A stretch of 30,607 nt of DNA from Ophiosphaerella korrae (lineage: Eukaryota; Ascomycota; Dothideomycetes; Pleosporales; Phaeosphaeriaceae), in the NCBI GenBank assembly GCA_028456385.1, contig JALNQF010000434.1:1-30607 (forward strand), in the 5' to 3' direction. The translations under genes and the position numbers were made by a program. The notes under the pieces were generated by a model. That model was not told the origin of the DNA, did not search any database, and saw nothing but the letters and a program-made list of their open reading frames with translations. Shown here piece after piece: positions 10,978 to 22,091 of this stretch (the stretch's first letter is position 1; every line of letters begins with the position of its first letter).

Positions 10978-11276
10978 TTTATATATACTTTTTTAAAATA
11001 AGTAAAGCTCTAACTATATACTTATATAAAAAATAAAAATAAAAAAGTAAGTTTATATAAATAGTAACAAAGATAATTACTATAACTTAAATAGAATATT
11101 TTTTTTATATAAAGTTTATATATTTAGAGTACTAGTAGTAAGTTTAAGTCTAGTTATTTAACTTAGTAAAATAAATAAGTAAACTATAGTCTAGTAAAGT
11201 TTTTTTATAAAGTAGTTACTTTTTATATTATATTAAGTTTACTATTATTAAATAAGCTATATAATTAGATATATAA
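10978..11276. other. Unassigned AT-rich stretch
   Basis: About 300 bases between LTR remnants G and J. I see no match to other parts of the window, no coding pattern and no repeat. It could be old host sequence or an element decayed beyond recognition. Confidence 0.5.
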
Positions 11277-11613
11277 TATAATAAAGCTTTAAAAAAAGTA
11301 TAAGTAAATTAAAAGTTAATTACTAAAGTAGGTATTATAATTATATAATAAGCTATTAATAAAAAATAATTCTAAATAAGTAATATTATAGTATTACTAC
11401 TAGCTATATACTTAGTATTTATCTTATACTTTATAACTTTATTATTTTAGTTTTTATAAAGTTATAAAACTAGCTTTATAGCTTTATATTTACTTAGATT
11501 ATAAAGTTATAAAGTTATTATATATTTTTATTATAATTAACTTCTTTATTAAGCTTATTATCTAAAAAGTTATATCTATAGTTATTTTCTCTTATAAAAC
11601 TAATTAGTTTTAT
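11277..11613 (-). repeat. Element J: highly decayed type-1 LTR
   Basis: On the + strand it opens tataataaagc and shares landmarks with the LTR of E: aaattaaaagttaattac near the start, gctatatacttag in the middle, agctttata...tttacttagattataaagttataaag (one 54-bp unit, altered), and taattaacttctttattaagc near the end. Almost all C and G outside CpT/ApG are gone. The right edge is placed by alignment before a possible polypurine tract at 11614-11627. Confidence 0.7.
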
Positions 11614-12260
11614 CTAGTTTCTTTTAACTAAGTTTTTATTTACTTATCTTAGAGCTAAAGTTATTAATCTATTTTCTTTATTAATTTCTAGGTTTTTATA
11701 ACTTTTTATACTTTTATATTTTTAATATAATAAACTATTACTTATTATATAATAAAAGTTTTCTAAATACTTAAAACTTTTATAAACTTTAGTATAAGTT
11801 AAGAAAGTAAAGCTAATATACTATATACTTATCTAAAAAGCTTTATACTTATAAAAAAAGTAAAGTAAGTATATTTTTTTTTTAAATACTAGTAGTACTA
11901 TTAAATACTATCTATTATCTTTTTAGTATTTTTTATAGCTTATAGTAAGTACTATTATTTTTTAGCTACTTTTTAATATATTAATTAAGTTACTTTAAAT
12001 AAAGTTAAAATATTATTATATTCTTATTATAATAAAAAAAGCCTAACTTATTTTATATATTAAAAAAATAGTAAGAGTTATAGTAAGTATATTTATACTA
12101 ATATTTAGTATTATTTTACTTTTTTTAGTATTTATTTTATAGAATATAAGTACTTAATTATTACTTAATCTTTTACTTTAAAGTTATTATAAAGTAAACT
12201 TTATATAAAATAACTTAATAAAGTAGTTTTAATAATTAACTAAAAAAAGTAAATAGTAAA
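11614..12260 (-). pseudogene. Element J: tail of pol with an insertion
   Basis: The start (ttatcttagagctaaagttattaatct at about 11655-11685) and the later block (aaagttaaaatattatta at about 12002, then aatatttagtatt and atagaatataagtacttaatt to about 12165) match the pol tail of H (1975-2250). Between them, about 11760-12000, lie roughly 240 bases with no counterpart in H, E or C. The match to the tail fades after about 12260. This is the most eroded copy of the family. Confidence 0.6.
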
Positions 12261-14006
12261 TAAAGCTATCTAAGTAAGTACTAACTAAAAGTAAAAAAGT
12301 AATTAAATATTAGTAAGTTTATAATATTATATTAGAAGATTATAAGCTTAAAAATAAGTAAAAAATAATTATTAAATCTAAGTAATTATAAAAGAGATAG
12401 TTTATATATTTATATAAAATTAATAGATTTTTTAGTTTCTTTTATTTTATTTAAGTTCTATACTTATTTAATTTTAGCTCTAGTTATTAAGCTTTATATT
12501 ATACTAAAAATTATTAATTTCTTATAATATCTTCTTTAAGTAAGCTAAAATTATAGTTTACTTATAATTTAAATAATCTTATATTTAGTAGTTATATAAT
12601 TTTATTAGGTAAGAAGGCCTATACTTATATATATATACCTAATTAGTTTTAGTAAAGTAGCTCTACTTTTCTAGTACTTATACTACTTTTTACTTACTAA
12701 AATAGGTATAAGTATTTAACTTCTTAAGTTAATCTTTATTTTTATACTTACTCTATTATTATATACTACCTAACTACTTATAGAACTTTAAAAATATTAA
12801 CTTTATATACTTAACTAATATTACTAACTATAAGTAAGCTAAGAGTACTTATTTAGCTAAAAAATTAAGTATTAAGTAAGTTTAAAGTAATAAAAGTAAT
12901 AATAGTAATTTAGTGTTTATATCTTAGCTATTAGCTAATAATTATAATAAAGTTAGAGAAAGTAAGTTTACTTTTAGTACTTTTAGTAATAAAGTAATTA
13001 AAGATTCTATAAAGATTATTCTTAAAGCTTTTTTTAAGCTTAATAAGTATAATCTCTAATTACTAATTAGTTATTACTTTATAAATAAATTTTATAAAGC
13101 TTTTAATTAGATATATAAAGTTTACTATAAAAATCTTAGATTTTATATTAGTACTTATAAAGTACTTTATACTTATTACTATAATTTTAATAAAAACTTA
13201 TTTATATTTTTAGTAAGAGCTTTTATTACCTAAGATTATTTCTTAAGTAAACTATTTTCTAGAAAAACTATATACTTATATAAGTTTTTTAGCTTTTTTT
13301 AAGTCTAGTACTATTTTATCTCTTAAAATTAAAATACTCTAGGCTTTTTATAGTACTTTAAAGACTACTTTAGTAATACTTAAGATTATAAGTAAAATAC
13401 TTAAAATTATAACTATAATACTTAGAATTATAGCTTCTAAGTAATTATTAGTTACTAGTACTTTTATTCTTACTACTACTTTAATTCTAAGCTTTTATAT
13501 TAATAAGTATTAGTATACTAATAAGTATAGTATAATTTTTATAAACTAGTATAATTACTTACTATTTAATTAGTTTAAAAGAGATTATACACTTTATAAG
13601 TAATTTCTAGATAGAACTACTTTATATAAGTATTAGTATATTATATTTACTAAATTACTATATAGTTTTTTAAGTAAATTAGTAAGTAAAACCTCTACTC
13701 TTATTTTTTAAGATTTTAGTAGTTTAACTTTAGCTTAGATCTAAAGCCTTCTTAGTATTATAATAAAGAATATAGCTAATATAATAAAGTTAAAAAGTTT
13801 AATAAGTACTTTTAGTAAAAGTAGAAGAGCTAAAAATAGTCTCTAAAATATATACTTATAAAGCTATTAGAAAGTTAAAGATTAAAGTTAATACTACTTT
13901 TATTACTTTATACTATACTACCTACTCTTAAGCTATAATTAATTATAGTAAGAATTCTAATAATAATATTAATAGATTAGATAGTAATTTTACTTTTATA
14001 ACTTAC
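12261..14006. other. Block K: 1.7 kb unidentified, RIP-saturated sequence
   Basis: I cannot match this to the Gypsy families elsewhere in the window. There is no YLDN-type RT box, no CCHC pattern and no LTR edge that I can see. Residual C and G are almost all in CpT/ApG, so it is as mutated as element J. A 21-bp tandem repeat (13375-13437), a multiple of three, hints at a former coding region with a 7-residue repeat. It may be the target into which E inserted: a duplicated host gene, a different transposon, or the inner part of J. No function can be assigned. Confidence 0.6.
13375..13437 (+). repeat. 21-bp imperfect tandem repeat, 3 copies
   Basis: Units at 13375-13395, 13396-13416 and 13417-13437 share the pattern aatactta(a/g)(a/g)attata. 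The 21-base period would encode seven residues; in one frame each begins Asn-Thr-stop with the stop explainable as Gln. Whether it was coding is not known. Confidence 0.75.
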
Positions 14007-14447
14007 TATAATAGGTATTACTAAAGTTAACTTCTTAATACCTAGAAGTTATTAGTAAATTAAGAGTTAATAACAAAAGCTTATATAGTTATCTATAATA
14101 AGCTATAAATAATAGAATATATTTTATAACTATCTTAGTATTATTACTTATAGTTAATAATTAAATTACTAATACTATCTTAATAATACGTATTACTACT
14201 AACTATATACTTAGGCTTCTTAGTTAGCTTTATACTTTATATTTACTAATATTATAAATTATAAATTTATTATATACTTAGCTTTATACTTTATATTTAC
14301 TAAGATTATAAATTATAAATTTATTACGTATTTCTATTATAGTTAGTCTTCTAGTCTAGTTTATTATCTTATAGATTATATATATTATTGTTATCTATAG
14401 TAAGGCTAATTAGTTTAAATTAGTTTTCTCTTATTATAGCTATAATA
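14007..14447 (-). repeat. 3' LTR of element E (type 1)
   Basis: 441 bp, from tataatagg to ctataata on the + strand, aligned with both LTRs of H. It contains two 54-bp units. Subtracting one unit gives 387 bp, almost exactly the length of the single-unit 5' LTR of H, so repeat copy number accounts for the size difference. Confidence 0.9.
14222..14329 (-). repeat. 54-bp LTR tandem repeat, 2 copies
   Basis: Units at 14222-14275 and 14276-14329 are the same sequence type as at 1659-1820 (three copies) and 8297-8350 (one copy). Confidence 0.92.
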
Positions 14448-14461
14448 CTATTCTCTTCTCT
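14448..14461 (-). other. Polypurine tract of element E
   Basis: On the - strand AGAGAAGAGAATAG abuts the LTR, as in H, C and F. Confidence 0.75.
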
Positions 14462-15084
14462 AGGTAGGTTTTTATTTCTCTATATTAGGCCTAAGGTTAT
14501 TAGTCTAGTTTCTTTATTTATTTCTAACTTTTTATTATTTTTTATATCTTTATATTCTAACTATAATAAACTCTTTCTTATTACTTATATTACTTGTAAT
14601 AGAGTTAAAATATTTCTCTACGCCTATTATACTTAATTAAAGCTTACTTATCTTATATCTTTAAAGGATAGTAAATACTATAACAAGTATATTCTAGCTA
14701 ATATTTAGTATAAGTATATACTATCTAGTATTTCTTTTATAGAGTATAAGTACTTAATTTCTATATAGTTTTTTTTTACTAAGTTATATAAAGTAAGCTA
14801 TTAACTAAGCTTAAGAGATACTATTATTATAGCTTATAAAAGCTAAAGCTAAGTATAAGCTAACTCTTTATAAGCTAGTAAATCTTTATTCTTATATTAA
14901 GTATTTTTATAAGATAAAAGCTTATAATAATACTAAATTATCTAAATAGTCTTATACTTTAGAGGCTAAGATAGACCTTAAAGATATAGTTTAAGCTATT
15001 CTAGCTTCTATTACGTTAGATATTCCTAATACCTCTCTATTTAGCGCTAGTAATACTAATTTTCTTAGTTTACTATAAAGTAGT
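14462..15084 (-). pseudogene. Degraded pol C-terminal extension of element E
   Basis: Closely matches H 1953-2575, the segment between integrase and the polypurine tract. Conserved landmarks on the + strand include gagttaaaatattt (about 14603), aacaagtatattctagctaatatttag (about 14683-14709) and atagagtataagtacttaattt (about 14740). It is interrupted by the LTR of D before reaching integrase. Conservation of this segment across H, E, C and F supports its being part of the element. Confidence 0.8.
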
Positions 15085-15505
15085 TATTATAATACTAAGT
15101 AGTAGGTAAGCTATTATATTGTATATAATTAGGCTAGGTAATATAGTATAGTAGAATACGTAACTATTTAGTAGTAAATACTCTAGAGTAAACGCTCTAG
15201 AGTAAACGCTCTAAAATAAGCGCTCTAGAGTAAATACTCTAGAGTAAGCGCTTAGGAATAAATACTAGATAGTAAGTATATAGAAACGTTAATAGACCTT
15301 TATAGACTATTATATTTAATCTCTTCTTTACTTCTTATCTTAATAGAGTATTATAACTAATACTTTAATTAGATTCTTATCTACTTATTAATACTTATAT
15401 ACCTTGTAATACTCTAATAAAAGCTAACTATTAATTAAGTTAAGTAACTAACTTATTTATTAACCTCGCCTATTTTATAGAAGCTTACTTACTCTTATTA
15501 CTCTT
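15085..15505 (+). repeat. Probable 5' LTR of element D (right edge uncertain)
   Basis: The left edge is exact, because E ends there; it reads TATTATAATACT, a plausible mutated TG start. The right edge is inferred. A block taggttctaaagt at about 15509 could be a mutated TGG-type primer-binding site, giving an LTR of about 420 bp. The second LTR is not in the window, so this cannot be confirmed here. Confidence 0.55.
15181..15250 (+). repeat. 14-bp tandem repeat, 5 copies, in the LTR of D
   Basis: Units at 15181, 15195, 15209, 15223 and 15237 follow the pattern ctctagagtaaacg. A weaker sixth copy follows. Four of the five keep the 8-bp palindrome CTCTAGAG; the third reads ctctaaaa. In an LTR such short palindromic repeats could be enhancer sites or slippage products; nothing here decides. 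Confidence 0.9.
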
Positions 15506-15559
15506 ACTAGGTTCTAAAGTCTTAATATATTAAATACTCTTAAGATAAGTAATATATTA

Positions 15560-16440
15560 ATAAATATAGATAACTAGTGTATAGGAGTAACTTATACTAC
15601 TACTTCTAAGATTACTAAGCTAAACCTCTACTATAAAGAATAGAATAAGCTTAAGCTATAGATTTTATAACTTAATCTCTTCTTTAAAGTAAACTAAGTT
15701 TAATATAAAGATAGAGCTATACTTATATTATCTTATATAAAAAGTAAGGTAGAGAAATAAGTTACGCTATACTTTAAAAAATAACTTAATAATAATAATA
15801 GTAACTATAATAAGATATTTAAAGAATAGATTAAGTTTAAAGATAAAGTATAATAAGCTTTTCTACTAGTAAATAAGATAGTAGTAGTAGAGCGTATAAT
15901 ATAGTAGCTATAATAAAATAAGGTAGTAGTAGACTATACTAATAAGTTCTAAAGCTACGCGATATAAATAGAATAGAATAATAAGTTATTAATAAGGATA
16001 TTTTAATAAAAACTTAAAAGTAATATTTAAGGTAAGCTAATACGTAGTAAAGCTATAATTAAGATATTAGAAGACTTAATAGAAAAAGTAATCTAAGTTA
16101 ATAACTATATATATAAATATATAGTAGAAGCTAAGAACGTAAAAGTACTATATATAGAAAATAAAATATATAGACCTAAGTATAAGTAGTAACGTAAATA
16201 TAAGAACTACTAAGTTTAGAGTAGCTATAGATACTTTAGGCTAAATAAGATATATATTAATAATATAAACCTAAGAAAATAAGAATACTATTACTATAAG
16301 AACCTTAAAAGAGTAGAAAGCTAAAAATACTATAAGTATAGTAAAATAGGGCACTTAGTAAAAAATTACTAAGTAAAGAATAAGATTATATAATAAATTA
16401 ATATACTTAAGTAGTAAGATAAGGATAGAGAAAAAGAATA
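15560..16440 (+). pseudogene. Degraded gag of element D
   Basis: A CCHC zinc knuckle is clear at 16328-16369. Read in frame it is Y-Y-K-Y-S-K-I-G-H-L-V-K-N-Y, where the Tyr codons at the three Cys positions come from TGC/TGT by TpG-to-TpA change and the His codon cac survives. Upstream, about 15940-16200, a frame with D-Y-T-N-K-F, L-E-D-L-I-E-K-V-I and Y-I-V-E-A-K resembles a Gypsy capsid domain. Only one knuckle is seen, against two in A, B and H. The start codon cannot be set. Confidence 0.8.
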
Positions 16441-19191
16441 AGAAGTAATCCTTAGAAGAAGCTAAAAGAAGAAAGATTATAGGACTATAAACCTCTAGTA
16501 GTAAGATATAAGTAAGAGATATAACTACTATAAGATTACTATATAACTAATAAACTTTATAATAGATAATAAAGTAAAAGCTATAAAGATACTACTAGGA
16601 ATATAAAGCTATATAAGAAGGTATTAGCTAAAGTAAAAATAAGCTAAGATAAATACCTTAGAATACTTTTAGCTATACTAAAGAAGGGTAGAGTATAGGC
16701 GTAAAATAACGCTATATCTAGGAAGGTAAGTATATATAGCCTAAGATAAGAATAGAAAAAAAAACTAAAAGCTTAAGACTTCTAAATACAAAATAGCACC
16801 TAGAATACTAAAGCTAAAGTAAGAAAATACTAAGGTATAAGATAGATTTATAAAAGAAATCTAGAAACTAGTAGATAGTTACTACTTAGTAAAAGAATAG
16901 TAAGATAAAGAACACTAGATATATAAAGTAAAGTAAACCTAGTAATATAAATTATTATATATAAATAATAATTAGGCGCTAATTATTATAGATCTAGTAT
17001 TAATATAAGAACTATAATACTAGCTATACTTACGTAACCTAAACTATCTACTACTATTATAGATAGGATATTACTATAATAACTACTTTACTTACTATTC
17101 TAATAAGATAAGATCTAGATATTTCTTTTATAGGAAATCTAGATATAAATAGAACTAGGAAGAGTATATAGATATAAGATATAAATAATACTTATAAGAT
17201 AAGTAAGAAGTAGAGTACTTTTTAGGTATAACTAAAGAAAATATAAATATAAGTAAGATACTTGTAAATAACTAATATATTAATCTAATCTAGTAAACCT
17301 ATACGCTTAAGAAGTATAAATAATATAAAGAGATTAAGATACTTTAAGGATTTTAGTAAAAGATAAATAAAGATTATAAGATTAAGTCTTTTTTAAGTAA
17401 ATAGCTAACGCTAGATATATATCTAGAAGCTATAATACTATTAATACTAAAAGACTTATTAAACTCTTAGTAAAGATAAGAGGAGAAAGAATAAAAGTAT
17501 TAGTAGATTTAAAGTTATTTATAAACCTAATTATACCTAAAGTAGTAGAATAAGTAAGACTTAAACTATAAGTAAAAAAGATACTATATCTAATCTATAT
17601 TATAAATAGATAACTAATACTAAGAAACCTAATAGTTAGTAATAAAGTAACTATAGAGATTATTATTTAAGGATATAGTATAAGGATTACTTTAGACGTA
17701 TTAGTTTTAGCTAATAAAGATATTATACTAGGACTCTTATAGCTATAAGAGTTTAATTCTAGAGTTAATTAAAAAAACTAGAACCTCTTATTTAATAACT
17801 ATAAAGACGTACGTAAATCTAAGCTTATATATTAGTAGTATTTAATAGTAGATAAGAAAGTACTATATAAAATAGTAGCTTTAATAGTAACTTATTAAGA
17901 GAGAATAAGTAACTCTATAAGTACTAGTAAGGCGCTAAGCTAAGAAGTAAGAGTAGAAGAGTAACGTATAACTTCTAAAATCCTAGAATAATATAAGAAG
18001 TTTAGCTACTTATTTATAGAAGAGATAGATATACTAGTATTACCTAAGTACTAACCCTAGGACTATATAATTAAGTTATAGGAAGGAAAAGAGCTATATT
18101 TTAGGCCTATTTACTAATTAATAGAGAGTAAATTAGTAATACTCTAAGAAAAACTAAATAGAGACCTAAAGAAAGGATATATATAAGAATCTTTATTATT
18201 AGTAAGATTTCTAATTCTCTTTATACTAAAAAAGAAGAGACTACTAAGGATATACGTAGACTACTAAAAACTAAATAATATTATAGTAAAAGACTACTAC
18301 CTACTACTAAATATAGATAAACTCTAAGATAAGCTAAGCTAAGCTAAGATTTTTATAAAGCTAGACCTAAAAGATATATACTACCTAATAAGAATTAAAG
18401 TAAGTAAAGAGTAAAAGATAGCGTTCTAAATATACTATAGATATTATAAGTATATAGTAATACTCTTTAGACTAATAAATATACTAGTAATATTCTAAAG
18501 ACTAATTAATAATATATTATAAGAATACTTAGATAAGTTTATTATAGCCTACCTAGATAATATACTAATATATTCTAAAGAAGAAAGTAAGTATATAGAG
18601 TAAGTAATAATAGTACTATAGTACTTAGACTAATATAACCTATAACTAAAGCTAGAGAAGTAAAAATAGTATAAGATAGAAGTAGAGTTTTTAAGATATA
18701 TAATAGGTATTAATAAAGTTAAGATAAGCTAAGAAAAGATTAAAGTAGTAAAAGAATAGAAAGAACCTAAGATAGTTAAAGACGTATAATTATTCCTAAG
18801 ATTTATTAACTTTAACTAATACTTTATAGAGAAATTTTTAAAGAAAGTACTACTACTTATAAAGCTTATAAGAAAAGATATAATATAAGAATAGAGAGTA
18901 GAGTAGAAATAAGCTTATAAAGAACTTAAGTAAGCCTATATTATACTACTAGTTCTAAAGTAATTTTATAGTAATAAGACCTTAGTTATTAAAATAGATA
19001 TATCTAATCTAGCTTATAGAGTAATAGTATCTAATTATATACTATTTAGAGAAGTTTATAGAGTAAGAGGAAAGATATAATATATATAATAAAGAGCTAC
19101 TTATAATAGTTAATATACTTAAATATTAGAGAGTATATACTAAAAGTGTAATAGAAGTAATTATTAAGATAGATTATAAGAACTTAATATA
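16441..19191 (+). pseudogene. Degraded pol of element D (PR-RT-partial RNase H)
   Basis: Protease: catalytic Asp codon at 17506-17508 within L-V-D, and the downstream I-I-L-G-L-L box with a stop at the Trp of ILGxPWL (about 17723-17746). RT: V-D-Y with K-L-N-N-I (about 18249-18282), K-D-Y-Y-L-L, first catalytic Asp in K-L-D-L-K-D (18364-18366), and A-Y-L-D-N-I at 18550-18561, where the second Asp of YLDD has become Asn. RNase H begins about 18965 with I-K-I-D-I-S and reaches D-Y-K-N-L before the C insertion. About 1.1 kb separates the zinc knuckle from protease. Integrase is outside the window. Confidence 0.87.
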
Positions 19192-19619
19192 TATAATAAG
19201 CTACCTATTATTAACTATAGGTACCTATATTAGGAGGCTAGTAGATTAAGAGTTAATAGTAAAAGCTTATAAGGTAATCCTTAATAACTATAAATAATAG
19301 AAGATATTTTATAACTATCTTATATTAGCGTTCTATAGTTAAAAGATTAAATTACTAATACTATCTTAATAATATATATTCTATTAACTATATACTTATT
19401 ATAATCTATAATCTATAGTTACTAAAACTAAGAGATTGTAGATTATCTTAATCTATAATCTATAGGTGTTAAGAGTCTATAGATTATAGATTACTCTAGG
19501 TATCTTAGTTATATATAGTCTCCTAATTAAAGTTATTACTTTACTTATCTTATACTTTGTTAGTATCTAAGTTAAGACTAATTAGCTCTATCTCGATTTC
19601 TTCTATTATACTTATAATA
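19192..19619 (-). repeat. 3' LTR of element C (type 2)
   Basis: 428 bp, the reverse complement of the LTR type at 22092-22518 and 26185-26610. On the + strand it starts tataataagctacc and ends cttataata. It carries the alternating aatctataatctat motif at about 19403-19482, and gattgtagatt at 19433-19443 keeps a TpG. Confidence 0.9.
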
Positions 19620-19633
19620 CTATCTTCTTCTTT
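19620..19633 (-). other. Polypurine tract of element C
   Basis: On the - strand AAAGAAGAAGATAG abuts the 3' LTR, matching the tracts of H, E and F. Confidence 0.75.
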
Positions 19634-22091
19634 AGATAGGTCTTAGTTTATCTATCTTAGAGCTAAAGTTATTAATCTAGTTTCTTTATTAATATAAAGT
19701 TTTTTATCCTCTTTTATACCTATTTTATCTATATATTATTACTATCTTCTTACTAATTACGTATTATATAATAGTATTAAAATATTTCTTTATTTTTATT
19801 ATACTTCTCCTAAATTAAACTCTAAGTCTCTTCTTTATATTATTTCTATAAATAATAGTAAAGCTTATAAGGTATATATTTATATTAATATATATAGTTC
19901 TTATAAAATATCTAGTATCTTTTTTTTTAAGTATACGTTTATTATACTTATTCTTACGTCTAGGCTTAATAATAATAAGGAAAGCTATTAACTAGACTTA
20001 AGAGAAATTACTATCTTAAATTATAGAGGCTAAAGCTAAGTATAAGTAAATCTAGGAGCTTATATAAAGTAAGCTAGTAGAAAATTAAGCTTATCTCTCT
20101 TGCCTTTATAAGATAAAGGCTTTAAATAATAAGAAATTAGCTAAATAGTTAGTAGCTCTAGAAGCTAAGCTAGACTTAGATAAAGTATTTATTATAGTAG
20201 ATCTTATATTAGATATTCTTATTATCTCTCTATCTATTATTAGTAATATTAGTTCTCTTAGTTTACTACTAGGCGTTCTAGAGGGTTTTAACTTTAGAAG
20301 TTCTCTAGTTTCTTAAAGTAATTAAGGTTATCTTCTAGTTTCTATATTTTTTCCTATAGTTATCTTTTTTTATCTATACCTATCTATTCTACTAAATAGT
20401 AGTTTCTTCTATTATAGAACTAGTACTATAAGATTTTTTTAACTTTCTATTCTTTTTATTCTTTATATATATCTACTTTATATACTAGTAGTTCTATATT
20501 CTATAGTACTTATTCTAGTAGAGCTATATAGAACGTTAAGTATATCTTTATTTTATTTAGTAGCTTTAGTTTAAATATAACTAGTATAACTTCTTTCTTA
20601 ATTTTATATAGTCTTATCTTAATATAGTCTAATTTTAAACTTAGTTACTTACTCTTAATATTTTTTTATACTAACTATACTTTTTCTCTTTTTTTAAATT
20701 AGGGTCTTTCTTTATATTTCTTATTATAGTACTTTACTATATAGTTATATAGGAATTTTATATCTTGTCTTAGTTAATTATATATATCTTTAAGTCTATT
20801 AGCAAAGTTTTCTCTTCTTAGAGACTAAGATATCTAATTCCTTAGTATCTAGTATATATTAGGCTTAAATCTATAGTTTATAAAAAAAAGTAATATTCTT
20901 ATTACTATATTGTTTGCGCTATTATATACTAACTATACTATAGGTAGTAACTATACCTAATTATTCTAATTGTAGTTAAGGTAGTATCTTAAGTATTATT
21001 TTACTATCTAATTTATTCGTTCTAATTATTTATTTATTTATAGTTAATATACTATAGATATTATATATTATATTCTTAATTACGCTAAAATTATTCCTTA
21101 TAATTTTAATATAAATTATATATCTTTATCTATAATAATCTTGTCTAGTAATCTATATTAACTAATTACTATTTTTAGGACTTAGTATATAGTAACCTCT
21201 ATCCTACTCTTTTCTTTATATAGTTAAAAGTATATATACTTTATTAGTTTATTTACTATAGTTAAGATTCTATTATAGTTAACTCTTAATATTAAGTCTT
21301 TAGACTTTAGTAGTTTTGTAATAAAGTCTATTATAATAACTCTCTATAGTTATTCTAGTACTTCTACTAGTTATAATATTCTATATAGTACGTATCTATT
21401 ATATTTATTTCTATAGTACTCTATATAATCTTATAGTACTTCTATTACTAGTTATCTTACTTTTAGAATATAGTAGTCTTATAGTAGTCTATCTAGTATT
21501 TTCTTAATTCCTTAGTAACTATATACTAGTAATTTATAGAATTATTATATAAATTCTCTCTAAATCTTACTTAGAATATATATTCTTCTATAAGCTTATA
21601 TAAATCTTTTTTAGATTTCTAGTTTTTTTATTTTTTTAGATACTTCTTGCGTTGTTTTCTAAATCTATTTATTTAACTTACTATTTATTTTTTTAAGTAT
21701 TATAGCTATTTTAAGTATTATAGCTATTTTAAGTATATTTAGGACTAAATATCCTTTTTTATTCTTAACTAAAACTATACTAGTAGTACTTACTTCTTTT
21801 TATAAGTTTAGTCTTCTACTAAGAGTGTCTATAAACTAATTATCTTTCCCTTTTATATATATAATTTCTATATTAAATATTAATAGAAATTCCTACTATT
21901 TTATATAGTATTATAATAATTCCTTATTTATTATAAATCTTATAAAATTCTTATAGTTTATATAAACCTTTATCTAATATTTTACTCTTTATAGATATAC
22001 TCTCTATTACTTAAATACTTTATAGATTACTAGTATTTCTTTATTATAAATTAGATAGTTAAGTTCTATAATTTTTATCTTCTTAGAGAAG
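19634..22091 (-). pseudogene. Degraded pol 3' half of element C (RNase H end, IN, extension)
   Basis: Integrase catalytic positions on the - strand: Asp at 21326-21328; the Asp-Arg-Asp equivalent as Asp-Lys-Asp (21122-21130); Glu at 21020-21022. So all three catalytic residues remain, although stops are scattered throughout. The tail frame (about 19640-20290) aligns with those of H and E but is more diverged, matching its type-2 LTR. A short repeat of tattatagctattttaagta occurs twice in a row around 21696-21735, a small duplication absent from H. Confidence 0.85.

Larger units (their letters stand above)
14007..15084 (-). mobile_element. Element E: 3' end of a type-1 Gypsy element, cut by D
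   Basis: The 3' LTR, polypurine tract and pol tail of the H family lie in the same order and strand as in H 1471-2575. The match stops within ctataaagtagtt at 15084-15085, where the LTR of element D starts. The rest of E should resume after D, outside the window. Confidence 0.88.
15085..19191 (+). mobile_element. Element D: second Ty3/Gypsy family, 5' part
   Basis: A + strand element whose LTR, gag and pol do not match the H family closely. It carries LTR sequence, gag with one CCHC knuckle, protease, RT and the start of RNase H, and is then cut at 19191 by the LTR of C. The missing RNase H end, integrase and 3' LTR should lie right of the window. D sits in element E; the sequence before it, gtagt, would be its target duplication if repeated on the far side. 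Confidence 0.87.
19192..22091 (-). mobile_element. Element C: 3' half of a type-2 Gypsy element
   Basis: Inserted into RNase H of D. On the - strand it reads from partial RNase H through integrase and tail to a 428-bp 3' LTR. The match to H (about 1471-4366) continues to the base before the LTR of A at 22092; there H reads cttagagaagtact and C reads cttagagaag then tgttataag. The rest of C should resume right of the window. Confidence 0.9.

Noticed and set aside
12261..14006. K as a degraded reverse transcriptase or transposase gene
   Set aside because: I looked for YLDN/YADN-type boxes, CCHC patterns and LTR edges on both strands and found none that I could defend.
15500..15525. Definite primer-binding site of D
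   Set aside because: taggttctaaagt resembles a mutated TGG-type site, but the LTR end is not fixed without the second LTR, so it is mentioned only as a possibility.
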